Shown here one piece after another: positions 52,156 to 61,292 of a stretch of 64,000 bases of DNA; position 1 is the first letter of the stretch; each line of letters starts with the position of its first letter. The stretch is from contig CAXNLE010000001.1 of assembly GCA_964203235.1 (NCBI GenBank), forward strand, positions 992,001 to 1,056,000, read 5' to 3'. The stretch comes from BACL27 sp964203235. Its GTDB lineage: Bacteria > Actinomycetota > Acidimicrobiia > Acidimicrobiales > Ilumatobacteraceae. The position numbers and the translations under genes were made by a program. Below the pieces are notes generated by a model, which searched no databases, was not told the origin of the DNA, and was given only the letters and a program-made list of their open reading frames with translations.

Positions 52156-53226
52156 TTATGGTGCTGTCGGTACGACAATTTCTCCACTGACAATCTTTGC
52201 CTTGAAAGCTTCAAGTTGATCGGCAACATCATCGAGGTATCCACCCGATGTTGCGTATCCAACTCCATCGCTCTTGAGGTCAAATATTTTGAATCCACCA
52301 GTGACATCGCCTTCCTTAACTGCCTTGGCAGTGAGGAATACCGAGACGTCAACACGCTTGAGCATTGATGTCAATCGATGTGCTTGCTGTTCTGGAGTAT
52401 CAACTAGGTACTCGTCTGAGTCAACACCAATTGCCCACTTACCTTCGCCAGCTTCAACAGCAGCTTCAATTGTGCCACGGCCTGAACCACCAGCAGCGGT
52501 GTAGACAATGTCTGCACCTTTTTTGAACCAACTCGCTGCGATTTCTTTTGCTTTGTCAGGTGAACCCCATGCAGCATTGTCTCCGGCTGCACCGAGATAC
52601 TTCGACTCAACTTTGATGTCTGGGTTAACAGCTTTAGCACCAGCGATGTATCCAGCTTCGAACCTCTTGATCAAGTCAATTTCTTGACCACCAATGAAAC
52701 CGATTGTTCCGCTTGCACTCTTCAATGCAGCAGCGGCACCAACAAGGAAAGAACCTTCTTGCTCAGAAAAGCCGAGAGTCTTTACGTTTGGAAGGTCAAG
52801 ATAACCGTCGACCCAACCGAAAGTTACATTTGGGTTAGCAGCAGCAACTTCTTCGATCACTCCACCGAACGCGAAACCAACTGCGATAACTGGGTTGTTT
52901 CCAGCTGCCACAAGTGCTTCGAGGTTTGGCTTGCGATCATCGTCGCTTGTTGCTTCAAGCTCTTGAACTGTGAAGCACAATTCAGTTGCAGCCTGTTCTG
53001 CACCGCGAGCGGCCGAGTCGTTAAATGTTCCGTCACCACGACCACCAGTGTCGAATGCGAGACCGAGCTTGAGTTCTGAACCTTCACAAGGATCAGTTGC
53101 TGGTGCTGCAGTCTCTGCAGTTGTCTCTTCAGTTGCTGTATCGCTACTGCCGCCGCATGCACCCGCGATGAGTGCAAACGCTGCAATGGCAAGAACAGCG
53201 GATTTGATTCCTTTGCGCTTTGTCAT
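52156..53226 (-). CDS. BMP-family solute-binding lipoprotein
   Basis: The 356-residue lipoprotein has a signal with lipobox LIAGAC (Cys at about 24), a Thr/Glu-rich linker, then the BMP (PnrA/Med-like) domain: LKLGLAFDTGGRGDGTFNDSA (in parts), VGFAFGGVIEEVAAANP, GFIGGQEIDLIKRFEAGY and TAAGGSGRGTIEAA. Relatives bind purine nucleosides. AAAAGGGG precedes the ATG. A hairpin lies in the leader at 53241-53263 and a terminator follows. First gene of the importer operon. Confidence 0.94.
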   Translation of the reverse strand: MTKRKGIKSAVLAIAAFALIAGACGGSSDTATEETTAETAAPATDPCEGSELKLGLAFDTGGRGDGTFNDSAARGAEQAATELCFTVQELEATSDDDRKPNLEALVAAGNNPVIAVGFAFGGVIEEVAAANPNVTFGWVDGYLDLPNVKTLGFSEQEGSFLVGAAAALKSASGTIGFIGGQEIDLIKRFEAGYIAGAKAVNPDIKVESKYLGAAGDNAAWGSPDKAKEIAASWFKKGADIVYTAAGGSGRGTIEAAVEAGEGKWAIGVDSDEYLVDTPEQQAHRLTSMLKRVDVSVFLTAKAVKEGDVTGGFKIFDLKSDGVGYATSGGYLDDVADQLEAFKAKIVSGEIVVPTAP

Positions 53227-53240
53227 TTATTTCCCCTTTT

Positions 53241-53263
53241 GCACACATCCCTTTGACGTGTGC
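53241..53263 (-). promoter_or_regulatory. Leader hairpin directly upstream of the BMP binding-protein ribosome site
   Basis: On the transcript, GCACACGTC pairs with GATGTGTGC (9 bp, one G-U) around the loop AAAGG. It ends immediately before the ribosome site AAAAGGGG. It could stabilise the mRNA or control translation; there is no U run, so it is not a terminator. Confidence 0.45.
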
Positions 53264-53311
53264 GTTTTGTGTAACAAGACTAGCGCAAATCGAGAAACAC
53301 AAGAAATTGAA

Positions 53312-53387
<76 letters not shown>

Positions 53388-53482
53388 CACGCAATCAACC
53401 AAACGATACTCGCTCGCCTCAGATATCGCTGAGCGACGCAGAGTTTGTATTTTCCAACCCGAGGAGGCTACTAAACACCGTG

Positions 53483-54331
53483 TTACGAGGTCACGTCTTT
53501 GTGCGCGAACCTGTTAATCGCTAGCGCGAACAACACGTTACCGACAATAAAGCAATAACTAGCTCCGCGGATCATTGCTGACCAATCAATTGTTGTGGCC
53601 AACGCATCAAACCATGAAAATGCGTAATGAACTGGAAGCCAATCACGAAGTTTTCCAAGAGCCGTGATGGCGTCAAGAATGCTGAGCAAAATTGATGTTC
53701 CAACAGCAACCCCAACTGCGCCAAGTGGTGCATCGGTGCGAACACTCAGGTAGAAAGCAAGTCCCGCGACAAACAAAAGTGAAATCGCCAAATAGACCGT
53801 GATGATCGCAATTCGTGAGATGGCAACCGAATTCGTAAATGTTGCGCCAAGCGGACTCTGCAATGGCTTGGTTCCAAATGCAATTAGACCAACAAACCAT
53901 GCACAGATTGGCATGATCAAAACTGCAAGAACTGAAAGAGTAAGACTGACTTTAATTTTTTGCAAGAGCAACCGAGTTCGTGGAACAGGAGACGCCAACA
54001 AGTATCTCAGAGTCGACCACGATGCTTCCGAGGCAACAGTGTCACCATTAAACAAAGCAATCACTGTCACCAAAAGAAATGGTGTTGCAAAATAAAGCAT
54101 CGTCACCGTGAAGTTCGCAGCACCATTAGTCGCTAAACCAATCAGGTCGGTCGTGCCCGAGCCGATTCGCGTCGGCTCACCGCTATTTTCTGACGGGCCA
54201 AACTTTACGGCAATCGCTACTAGGACTGGTAGCGACACAACAAACGCATATGCAAATGCAGTGCGCTTTCGTTTGAGTTGGCGATACAACTCAATGTGAT
54301 AGGGCAAAGTCTTTGCAGCCGAATAACTCAT
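53483..54331 (-). CDS. ABC-2 type transporter permease
   Basis: The 282-residue protein has about six TM helices with an amphipathic N terminus (LYRQLKRKRTAFAYAFVVSL). The ABC-2-type core includes TVASEASWSTLRYLLASPVPRTRLLLQKI (in parts), the conserved cytoplasmic segment of DrrB/NatB-like permeases. It overlaps the upstream hydrolase-ATPase gene by 4 bp, and that gene supplies the ATPase. Exporter of unknown substrate. Confidence 0.87.
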   Translation of the reverse strand: MSYSAAKTLPYHIELYRQLKRKRTAFAYAFVVSLPVLVAIAVKFGPSENSGEPTRIGSGTTDLIGLATNGAANFTVTMLYFATPFLLVTVIALFNGDTVASEASWSTLRYLLASPVPRTRLLLQKIKVSLTLSVLAVLIMPICAWFVGLIAFGTKPLQSPLGATFTNSVAISRIAIITVYLAISLLFVAGLAFYLSVRTDAPLGAVGVAVGTSILLSILDAITALGKLRDWLPVHYAFSWFDALATTIDWSAMIRGASYCFIVGNVLFALAINRFAHKDVTS

Positions 54332-56802
54332 ACCGTCTCCTGTCCGATGACTAAGTCGTCACCGATAAGTTCAAGAAAGATTTCTTCGAGCGACTGAGAC
54401 TTTTGATTTTTTGTGAGTATCTCCTCCATTGGCCCGAATGACACGAGTTGACCACGGTTCATCAAAACCACATGGCTACAAGTTTGTTGAATTTCAGCGA
54501 GAAGATGCGAGGAGATAATCACCGTTCGCCCCGCGGTTGCATAGTCTTTCAACACTTGTCGCATCTCTGCGATTTGCTGAGGATCCAGACCGTTAGTTGG
54601 TTCATCCAACACCAAGAGGTCTGGCAGGCCAAGCATTGACTGAGCAATCGCGAGACGCTGTCGCATACCTTGGCTGTAGCTACGCACTTTTTTATCCAAT
54701 GCGGTTCCTAATTTCGTGATCGCAACAACTTGTTCGAGATGCTGCTCATCATCGCGCCCGATGGATCGCCAGTAAAGCCGAAGATTCTCGCGACCCGAAA
54801 GATGCGGTAAAAAACCTGGGCCTTCGATAAAGCTGCCGAGATTTGAAAGCGCGGGCGACCCTGGGTAAACCGATTTACCATTCAAATATATAGACCCCTG
54901 AGTTGGAAAAATCAGTCCCATCACCATGCGTAGCGCCGTCGTCTTGCCTGCTCCATTTGGACCAAGAAGACCAACAACCTGCCCACGTTGAACTTTAAAC
55001 GAGAGGTTCGAAACTGCCTGATGACCATCTTTGTATATCTTGCTTAAATTATTAACCTCGACAAGGGCAACGCTGTTTTCGTGGATTGGTGCAATCTTCG
55101 GTCTTCGTATTCGGACATACACAAAAGCAACGAACAGCGAAGCCACGGCCCCAAGTGGCCAAAGAATATTTGCCGCACTTGATTGCGCTGCGGTTGCGAC
55201 GCTCATGTGAAAAGTAAGTGCCGAGAGCGGAGAAACTGAATAAAAGCGAGAAGTTTTTGGGGTTTCATAACCTTGATCTGTACTTGATATGCCAACTGCA
55301 ATCACGTCACCAGCCGAAGCATCCAAAATTGTTTCGGGTAAATTGACGACAACATCGCTGCTGCCAGTTGAAATATTTGAAATTTGAACTGGAGCGACGA
55401 TTCCGTTCGGAAGATTAATTCCGCCACTTGGCGACTTGACGACCAGAGAGAAGAAAAGTGTCGCGTCAGGTTGCGTGCTCGTAATTCGAACCTTGATTGA
55501 GGATGGACCTACCACTGAAATTGGTTCTGTCAGAGGTGCGCTTTCTAAAAATCCACTCTGACCCGGTAGAAAAGCAGGACTGAACCCTGCAAAACTTGAA
55601 AGTAATTGAGATGCAAGCGCCCCCGCTGACCCGATGCCAGGAAGTGCCGAGATCGCACCCGGCACCCCGCCAATCGGATAAATCGCCGCGGCTGTTGGCG
55701 TAACTAGTTCCAATTGTTGAGACTCTGACTCGAAGGGCAGTTTGTCACTCATAAAAACTTTTGGAATCACAGACGAATCTTGCAAAGAGATCGAGCCGTT
55801 AGTTCTAGTGAATTGAAAAACAGGAAACTCTAATTTTTCATTCAGGAGATACTTTTTAAACCATTGCAAGAATTGCTCACGTAAATACGTGGCCTGAGAA
55901 TTCGCGCCATCATGTCCATCAGCGTGCCAAATCATTGAAAGTGGTGTATTCGGATTCGTCTTTTTTATCGCTTGAGCAGTTTTAGAACTTTCACTTAGCG
56001 GAAATAGAGAATCTGCTTGTCCTTGGCTTAAAAGTGTTGGTGCGGTAATTGATGATGCATAGTTGATCGGTGAAACTGAAGCAAGAAGATCTTTCTCGGC
56101 TTGACTCGGTTTGCCCTGCAGAACTGCATTTTCGTAGGCGTCGCACCATTGCTGCGAGAACGAACCACACTCACCGAGATATGCGTTCTGTAACGAAACT
56201 GCAGAAAAAAATGTTCCTACCCAAACTTTTTTAAATGGACCCGAAACCTGCGAGCGCTCCACAGATTGTGGAAAGAAACCTTGCTGCAAGTCGCTCCATG
56301 TGATGTCTGCAATCACTGCATCAATTCGGAAATCTTGACTCGCTGCTAGAAGTGCGTTCGCTCCACCATAAGAACTACCCATAATCCCAACACGCGGGTC
56401 ACCCTGCGCATCAATTATCACATCTTTACTGCGGGCAAGATAAGAGATCAAGGCTCGGGTATCGGCTACCTCGCCATTGATTGAATTCATTTCTATTTGT
56501 CCAGTCGACTCGCCAAATCCACGAGCAGTCCAAGTCAAAACAACGAAACCCTTCGATGCGAAAAACTTTGCCTCGGCTTCAACCGAGTCTTTGCTTCCAC
56601 CAAATCCGTGAGCAATAAGAATTGCCGGTGCAGGAAGTTTTTTTGGCAAGTATTTAGAAGTGTCAATTAAAACACCTGGAGAAGTTTCAACGATTTCCGA
56701 ACTCTCAGCACTGGCATCAACCCCAATCGGAAAAAGCGCTATCGTCATCGCACAAATTATTGAAGCCACAAAAACCTGAAGCGCTCTAAATTTCACCTTC
56801 AC
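54328..56802 (-). CDS. Secreted alpha/beta-hydrolase fused through a TM helix to an ABC ATPase
   Basis: The 824-residue protein has three parts. Residues 1-30 are a signal/anchor. Residues ~40-530 are an X-Pro dipeptidyl-peptidase/CocE-like alpha/beta hydrolase: ILIAHGFGGSKDS (61-73), nucleophile S144 in GIMGSSYGGANA, QGQADSLFPLSES with the probable Asp region, catalytic His in WHADGHDG, then a PepX_C-like beta domain. A TM helix at ~545-567 (ILWPLGAVASLFVAFVYV) leads to a complete cytoplasmic ABC ATPase: GPNGAGKTT, SYSQGMRQRLAIAQ, LLVLDEPTNGLDP. The hydrolase should lie outside and the ATPase inside. With the overlapping ABC-2 permease it forms an exporter linked to an extracellular hydrolase. 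Similar fusions occur in other actinobacteria. Confidence 0.88.
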   Translation of the reverse strand: MKVKFRALQVFVASIICAMTIALFPIGVDASAESSEIVETSPGVLIDTSKYLPKKLPAPAILIAHGFGGSKDSVEAEAKFFASKGFVVLTWTARGFGESTGQIEMNSINGEVADTRALISYLARSKDVIIDAQGDPRVGIMGSSYGGANALLAASQDFRIDAVIADITWSDLQQGFFPQSVERSQVSGPFKKVWVGTFFSAVSLQNAYLGECGSFSQQWCDAYENAVLQGKPSQAEKDLLASVSPINYASSITAPTLLSQGQADSLFPLSESSKTAQAIKKTNPNTPLSMIWHADGHDGANSQATYLREQFLQWFKKYLLNEKLEFPVFQFTRTNGSISLQDSSVIPKVFMSDKLPFESESQQLELVTPTAAAIYPIGGVPGAISALPGIGSAGALASQLLSSFAGFSPAFLPGQSGFLESAPLTEPISVVGPSSIKVRITSTQPDATLFFSLVVKSPSGGINLPNGIVAPVQISNISTGSSDVVVNLPETILDASAGDVIAVGISSTDQGYETPKTSRFYSVSPLSALTFHMSVATAAQSSAANILWPLGAVASLFVAFVYVRIRRPKIAPIHENSVALVEVNNLSKIYKDGHQAVSNLSFKVQRGQVVGLLGPNGAGKTTALRMVMGLIFPTQGSIYLNGKSVYPGSPALSNLGSFIEGPGFLPHLSGRENLRLYWRSIGRDDEQHLEQVVAITKLGTALDKKVRSYSQGMRQRLAIAQSMLGLPDLLVLDEPTNGLDPQQIAEMRQVLKDYATAGRTVIISSHLLAEIQQTCSHVVLMNRGQLVSFGPMEEILTKNQKSQSLEEIFLELIGDDLVIGQETV

Positions 56803-56857
56803 AACCTAAGGGAAATGTCACACGACTCCATTTATTTTTGTTGCTAATCTTTCACTG

Positions 56858-57961
56858 ATGCGCATTAAAACCACGCTCTTTGTTGCCGTGTTACTTATAT
56901 CTCTCTCCCCTACGTCGGTGGATGGCTCGGCAGATCAGTCAGCGACGAAAAAATATACGGTGACGATGAAGAAGGCTCATCTTCCAACTGCTCCCAAAAA
57001 CGGCACCGATGACTATCGCTGTTTTCTACTTGATCCAAAAGTCACCGAAGATTCAGTTATCCGTACTATTCAGTTCATTCCGCAACGTAAAAATTTTGTT
57101 CATCACGCAATTATTTTTCGAGTAACCGACGCCGACTTCCCTCAGGCAGTCGCTGCAGATAAAAACGGCACTGGATGGCCATGCTTTGGTGGTTCTGGAC
57201 TGGGCAATATGCTGTCGTCTTTTGTCTCGACGCCATGGATTAGTTCGTGGGCACCGGGTCGTGGCATAGATATTTCACCAGCGGGATATGGAACACCGTT
57301 CAAGAAAGGTGAGCGCTTCGTTTTGCAGGTGCACTACAATTTATTGGCAATGAATGGCGGAAAAATTCAAACCGATCAATCGAAAATTGTGATGGAAGCA
57401 GTACCCGCAAAAGGAGCGAAAGTCAAACAGCTTCACGTTGAGCTCTTCCCCGCCCCTGTTGAACTTGCGTGTCCTGAAAATTTGACTGGGCCGCTTTGCG
57501 ATCGAAAGCAATCGCTCATTGACCTCGCGTCGCGAACAAGCAAAATGAGTGCATTTGAATCTGCCGGCATCAATGTTCTTTGTGGCCAAAATCCTTTTAA
57601 TCCAGTCGCGTCGTTGACCTCGCGTTGCGACAAAGTAATTACCTCAAACTTCAAGGTCATTGGTGCGGCTGCGCACATGCATCTTTTGGGGCGCACACTT
57701 TCATTAACTCTTAACCCCGGAAAGTCCTCTGAAAAAGTGATCTTGGATGTAAAGAAATATAATTTTGATGATCAGTCTGGCGTGGTACTACAAACTCCTG
57801 TTGCAGTAAAGGCAGGTGACACGATTCGAGTCACCTGCACTTTTGACCCGACAATTCGACAGAAACTTCCTGAATTGAAAAATTTGCCGCCTCGGTATAT
57901 CACCTGGGGTGAAGGTTCGTCAGATGAAATGTGCCTTGGGGTTATCTCAGCAACAAAATAA
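56858..57961 (+). CDS. Secreted copper type II monooxygenase (PHM/DBM-like)
   Basis: The 367-residue exported protein (signal 1-23) matches the catalytic core of peptidylglycine alpha-hydroxylating/dopamine beta-monooxygenases. The opening DDYRCFLL (51-58), HH82-83 in FVHHAIIF, H159 in QVHYN, H273/H275 in AAHMHLLGR, and M358 in SSDEMCLG occupy the CuH and CuM ligand positions of PHM. Cys residues that could form the PHM disulfides are present. It would hydroxylate an unactivated C-H bond with O2 and ascorbate or another reductant. Bacterial substrates are unknown. It converges on the copper amine oxidase gene 19 nt away. Confidence 0.85.
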   Translation: MRIKTTLFVAVLLISLSPTSVDGSADQSATKKYTVTMKKAHLPTAPKNGTDDYRCFLLDPKVTEDSVIRTIQFIPQRKNFVHHAIIFRVTDADFPQAVAADKNGTGWPCFGGSGLGNMLSSFVSTPWISSWAPGRGIDISPAGYGTPFKKGERFVLQVHYNLLAMNGGKIQTDQSKIVMEAVPAKGAKVKQLHVELFPAPVELACPENLTGPLCDRKQSLIDLASRTSKMSAFESAGINVLCGQNPFNPVASLTSRCDKVITSNFKVIGAAAHMHLLGRTLSLTLNPGKSSEKVILDVKKYNFDDQSGVVLQTPVAVKAGDTIRVTCTFDPTIRQKLPELKNLPPRYITWGEGSSDEMCLGVISATK

Positions 57962-57980
57962 AAATTTCGCCGATTACCAA

Positions 57981-59945
57981 CTAATGACAAGGCTTCGCTG
58001 ACGGCGCCACATCAATCGCTGGGCTGCGCGCGAAAAAACCGCTCGGCTTCAAATGAAACCCTGTGCGTTCAACTGGCATCACCGGCCAATCTTCGGTGCG
58101 CGGAATATGGTTTGTTCCAAAAACATGCCACAACACAACATCAGTATTTTCAATATCACGGTTGGCTTGAGTCCACTGCGGTAGGCCTGCGCCACCAGCG
58201 TGTTGAAATGGATAATCACCTGCTGGGTATCGCTCGTTATTCTCGTTCTTCGTTACCCACAAATGCTGATACATAAAACCCGCGCGCCGGCCTATCGTCG
58301 ACTCAGGTTTTGCCAATGGATATGTCGTATGCCCCGAAATCAGTTTGTAACCGACCGGCTTACCCATATGATTTTTCCGATTTGGATTTATCACTTTCCA
58401 AAATCGACTCTTAAATGGCTCAATAACACGCTTAGCGTCGAGTTCGCGCTTCAAAATCGTCTCGCTAGTTTCGTACGCTCCACCATGAATATTTTTCGGT
58501 CCCATCTCGTGCGCAAATGAATCAACTTCGACAACACTATTGCGTATTCCAGAAATTTCATCAGCACCGCTGTCAATATCTAAATCAAGTCGGGCGCACA
58601 AAATATGTTGATGATATGGCGCCCATAAACCGGGCTCGAGTTCTGTCGCTGAAACATGATCGGCTCCGAGGTTATCGGCCAAGGTCAACACAATGCCGGT
58701 GAGTTTTGCTTCAAACTCGATCGAACCGTCTTGATAGAAATACCAGAAGTATCCGTACTCGTAATTATTGATCGTCACAATTGACGACACCACAAAACGG
58801 CGACCACGACGCACTTCGACATTGCCGTCAATGTCAACGTGCTTCCATAGAATCCCAAAATCTTCTTCGTGCGTACAAATGGCATTTTTGATTTCGCGCA
58901 CTGTGCCATCGGGGTTCGCCACTGCGACATCTAAATAAACAATTTCGCCAAGACAATCGCAGCCAAGTGTTAGCGAATTCGTATAGTTGCCCAAACCAAA
59001 CTCGCCGGTATCAAAAGCATTCTTGCGATAAGCACCCTGACTTGGGTCACCATACGGAATGACAAGTTCAGCAATAGACATACGATGCGCGATCTTGCGT
59101 AACTGACCACCGTCATCAAACCAAACATCATGAATCACAAGACCTTCGCGTTGGCAAAAACCGATTCGAAAACTCCACCGCTCCCAATTCACCTTGTAGC
59201 CATCAAACGAAAATGACACACCTTCGGGCTGCTTAATCTCAAGTGGCTTCAGCTCAACATTGGCCCCCGTTTGACTCTGCCGATAAGGGCCAGGCGTCTG
59301 GGGTATTGCAATTTGTTGATCGTTCTCGACAGCAAGAACTTCGCCAGAATCAATATCGATAATCGCATGTAAACCCGAAATTGGATGAGCGTAAAAGTTC
59401 GCCTCTGACGTTGGCTGGTGCCACATTGGTGTCCAAACAATTCGCCGACCATCGTCAAAATGTTTTGGTATCTGCGCACCAATCGGCCAAGCCTCCATAC
59501 GCACGGTTTCAATATCTGTAATTCCGCGAGTATGCAATGCTTCAATCACACGGACATCACGCTTTGCGGCCGAAATCGCCATCTCACTCTCAACACTTAA
59601 AACTGGGGCCTTGGCGCCTTCAATAACTTTGTTGCTCACGACATGCCCAGCAATCGTCACGACAATTTCAGCAACTTTGCCAGTCGAACGATCCAGCACA
59701 GTCACTCGCGCAGCGCGTTGAATTTTTTCAATATTTTCAACATCTTCACTATTTTCAGATATCCGAAAACGGGCCAACACAGACTTTGGTGGCTCTTCGA
59801 CTTGCAACATCGCGATTAAATGTCGGTGATCAAGCACACCGTCGCGACGCAACACACCAATCACCGATTCAAGTTCAACTTTGCTCAGCGGGGCAAGTGG
59901 ATGTACACCACTTGCCACATTGCCTATCGCAGTAACAGCAGACAT
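57981..59945 (-). CDS. Copper amine oxidase (primary-amine oxidase, TPQ cofactor)
   Basis: About 654 residues from the ATG at 59945 (MSAVTAIGN), with AGGGG just upstream; the frame extends to 60038 but that overlaps tRNA-Asn. The TPQ-forming Tyr (about 395) lies in TINNYEYGY, matching TxxNY(D/E)Y. The catalytic base Asp (about 312) lies in AFDTGEFGLGNYTNSL. Copper His residues are in YHQHILCARLDLD (445, 447), and a third is in PFQHAGGAGLPQW. It oxidises primary amines to aldehydes with release of NH3 and H2O2. No signal peptide is seen, as in Arthrobacter enzymes. Substrate may be phenethylamine, histamine or methylamine. Confidence 0.95.
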   Translation of the reverse strand: MSAVTAIGNVASGVHPLAPLSKVELESVIGVLRRDGVLDHRHLIAMLQVEEPPKSVLARFRISENSEDVENIEKIQRAARVTVLDRSTGKVAEIVVTIAGHVVSNKVIEGAKAPVLSVESEMAISAAKRDVRVIEALHTRGITDIETVRMEAWPIGAQIPKHFDDGRRIVWTPMWHQPTSEANFYAHPISGLHAIIDIDSGEVLAVENDQQIAIPQTPGPYRQSQTGANVELKPLEIKQPEGVSFSFDGYKVNWERWSFRIGFCQREGLVIHDVWFDDGGQLRKIAHRMSIAELVIPYGDPSQGAYRKNAFDTGEFGLGNYTNSLTLGCDCLGEIVYLDVAVANPDGTVREIKNAICTHEEDFGILWKHVDIDGNVEVRRGRRFVVSSIVTINNYEYGYFWYFYQDGSIEFEAKLTGIVLTLADNLGADHVSATELEPGLWAPYHQHILCARLDLDIDSGADEISGIRNSVVEVDSFAHEMGPKNIHGGAYETSETILKRELDAKRVIEPFKSRFWKVINPNRKNHMGKPVGYKLISGHTTYPLAKPESTIGRRAGFMYQHLWVTKNENNERYPAGDYPFQHAGGAGLPQWTQANRDIENTDVVLWHVFGTNHIPRTEDWPVMPVERTGFHLKPSGFFARSPAIDVAPSAKPCH

Positions 59946-59977
59946 CATGCCCCTAAAAATCGCCTCAACTAAAACTT

Positions 59978-60053
59978 TGGCTCCGGGGGTGGGGCTCGAA
60001 CCCACGACAAACGGATTAACAGTCCGTTGCTCTGCCAACTGAGCTACCCCGGA
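59978..60053 (-). tRNA. tRNA-Asn (anticodon GTT)
   Basis: A 76-nt cloverleaf on the reverse strand with encoded CCA: acceptor TCCGGGG/CCCCGGA, D arm GCTCAGTTGGCAGAGC, anticodon arm CGGA-CTGTTAA-TCCG (GTT), T arm GTGGGTTCGAGCCCCAC. It lies 32 nt upstream of the copper amine oxidase start. Confidence 0.96.
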
Positions 60054-60119
60054 AGGTAAAAGGCTTGTTTACTCTAACCGCTTGGCAGACTAAACCGAAT
60101 TACAACTAGGATCTCGTGT

Positions 60120-61289
60120 ATGTCTGACAACTTCACACCTAAACCAGAACATCGCTTTACATTCGGTCTTTGGACCGTCGGCAACATGGGTCGTGACCCA
60201 TTCGGATTAGAAACTCGCCCCGCACTTGACCCTGTTGATTCGGTTCATCGTTTGGCTGATCTCGGCGCTTACGGTGTCAACTTTCATGACGATGATCTTG
60301 TGCCATTTGGATCAACACCTGCAGAGCGCGAAACTGCGCTGAAGCGATTTCGTCAGGCACTAGATAAGACCGGCATGAAAGTTCCGATGGCGACGACAAA
60401 TCTTTTTGGTCAGCCAGTGTTCAAAGAAGGTGCCTTTACAGCGAACGATCCGATTGTGCGTCGCTATGCAATCAAGAAGACTATGGAGTCAATCGACATG
60501 GGTGTCTCACTCGGCGCGAAAGTTTATGTGATGTGGGGCGGCCGCGAAGGCCTCGAGTGTGAAGCCGCGAAAGATGTTCGCACTGCGCTTGATCGATACG
60601 CAGAAGCAGTAAATATTTGCTGTGCATATGCAAAAGACCGTGGCTATGACATCAAGTTTGCTCTTGAGCCAAAGCCGAACGAACCGCGTGGAGACATGTT
60701 TTTGCCTACAGTTGGTCACGCAATTGCATTCATCAACGAATTGCAATGGCCAGAGATGGTCGGCCTCAACCCAGAGTTCGCGCACGAAACAATGAGTGGT
60801 CTCAACTTCACGCACGCTGTTGCGCAAACATTGTGGCATGGCAAGTTGTTTCACATTGACTTGAACGCACAACGAATCGGCAAGTTCGACCAAGACTTTA
60901 GATTCGGCAGCGAAGGAATCCGCGATGCTTTCTATCTCGTTAAATTGCTTGAAGATTCGAAGTGGGACGGAATGTTGCACTTCGACGCTCACGCATATCG
61001 AACAGAGAATGCCGAGGGTGTTTGGGATTTCGCCAGCGGTTGCATGCGTACTTATTTGATCTTGGCGGAGAAATCGCGCCAGTTCAAACAAGATAAAGAG
61101 ATTCAGGCAGCGCTTAAAGCCGCAATGTTTGATCAACTGAGTGTGCCGACTTCACCTGATGGATTAGGCGCCGATGCGTTGCACAGTCTGCGCACCGACA
61201 CATTTGATGTCAAAGCACTCGGTGAGCGTGGATACGCTCACGAGCGTCTTGACCAACTTGTTACAGAACTGATTCTCGGCGTTCGCTAA
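60120..61289 (+). CDS. xylA: Xylose isomerase
   Basis: The 389-residue TIM-barrel enzyme converts D-xylose to D-xylulose. It is the actinobacterial class I form, with N terminus HRFTFGLWTVGNMGRDPFG, catalytic-His region VNFHDDDLVPFG, VMWGGREGLE, metal-binding ALEPKPNEPRGD and FHIDLNAQRIGKFDQD. A ribosome site AGGA precedes the ATG. xylB follows after 3 nt, so xylAB is one operon. No XylR/ROK repressor is in the window. Confidence 0.97.
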   Translation: MSDNFTPKPEHRFTFGLWTVGNMGRDPFGLETRPALDPVDSVHRLADLGAYGVNFHDDDLVPFGSTPAERETALKRFRQALDKTGMKVPMATTNLFGQPVFKEGAFTANDPIVRRYAIKKTMESIDMGVSLGAKVYVMWGGREGLECEAAKDVRTALDRYAEAVNICCAYAKDRGYDIKFALEPKPNEPRGDMFLPTVGHAIAFINELQWPEMVGLNPEFAHETMSGLNFTHAVAQTLWHGKLFHIDLNAQRIGKFDQDFRFGSEGIRDAFYLVKLLEDSKWDGMLHFDAHAYRTENAEGVWDFASGCMRTYLILAEKSRQFKQDKEIQAALKAAMFDQLSVPTSPDGLGADALHSLRTDTFDVKALGERGYAHERLDQLVTELILGVR

Positions 61290-61292
61290 ATA

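Noticed and set aside
59946..60038. Longer N terminus for the copper amine oxidase
   Set aside because: It runs through tRNA-Asn and lacks homology; the ATG at 59945 has AGGGG upstream.
60507..61136. 209-codon reverse-strand frame inside xylA
   Set aside because: It is antisense to a full, well-conserved xylose isomerase, and its translation has no recognisable domain.
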